Below, one piece after another: positions 63,995-64,000 of a stretch of DNA of 64,000 nt. Each line of letters starts with the position of its first letter. Position 1 is the stretch's first letter. The stretch comes from Nitrospiraceae bacterium (GTDB lineage Bacteria > Nitrospirota > Nitrospiria > Nitrospirales > Nitrospiraceae), in assembly GCA_019637075.1 (NCBI GenBank), contig JAHBWI010000007.1, positions 96,205 through 160,204 on the forward strand, written 5' to 3'. The notes below the pieces were generated by a model that had not been told where the DNA came from, did not search any database, and was given only the letters and a program-made list of their open reading frames with translations. The position numbers and the translations under genes were made by a program.

Positions 63995-64000
63995 TGATGT

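Overview
The window is high-GC chromosomal DNA from a diderm bacterium. The gene content, the many NtrC-type two-component systems, the glycogen enzymes and the order rplU-rpmA-obgE-proB-nadD-rsfS suggest a Nitrospira-like member of the Nitrospirota. This is inferred from gene content and protein style only; no database search was possible. Coding density is high and almost every gene looks intact. I see no insertion sequence, prophage, CRISPR array or rRNA gene.

Layout. Positions 1-331 hold the tail of an FtsX/MacB-type permease. Positions 361-6923 (minus) form a ribosome, GTPase and cofactor operon: rplU, rpmA, obgE, proB, nadD, rsfS, a LapA/LapB-like protein and bioB. ilvE (plus) follows, apparently leaderless. 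The glycolytic operon gap-pgk-tpiA-secG (minus) runs 11751 to 8293 from a good sigma70 promoter. Positions 11966-18054 (plus) carry mutS2, a CHASE2 adenylate/guanylate cyclase, an SH3 protein and an M48 metallopeptidase. An NtrC-type regulator and sensor kinase pair (minus) lies at 18064-21410, followed by queG with a coupled secreted cysteine-rich protein and a receiver-PAS protein. A DGQHR-domain (DndB-like) protein and a START-like exported protein sit at 24134-25829. thiI, trxB and coaE (minus) and a beta-helix protein follow. Positions 30467-37710 are an alpha-glucan unit (MGH1-like glycosidase, glycogen debranching enzyme, MalQ), which glgP at 56920-59079 complements. A second kinase and NtrC-regulator pair lies at 37908-40477.

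Positions 40479-46764 hold lipoproteins, a lone AsnC ligand-binding domain, a proline/alanine-rich protein ending in a DpnII/MboI-type nuclease fold that has lost catalytic residues, a single-domain response regulator and tRNA-Arg(CCT). Positions 46841-51491 (minus) encode a Gld-like ABC exporter with GldG-like and DUF4340 partners. Positions 51757-57000 carry small envelope proteins, RlpA and two HEAT-repeat proteins. Then come glgP, an unknown protein, a UvrD/Rep helicase, a secreted HExxH protein and a tRNA-Tyr, tRNA-Gly, tRNA-Thr cluster with a near-consensus promoter, in the order that usually precedes tuf.

No single cluster stands out as a complete new system. The best leads are the degenerate nuclease-fold protein at 41300-43021, the orphan DGQHR protein at 24134-25246, an apparent AUC start codon for rsfS, and the LapA-LapB fusion.
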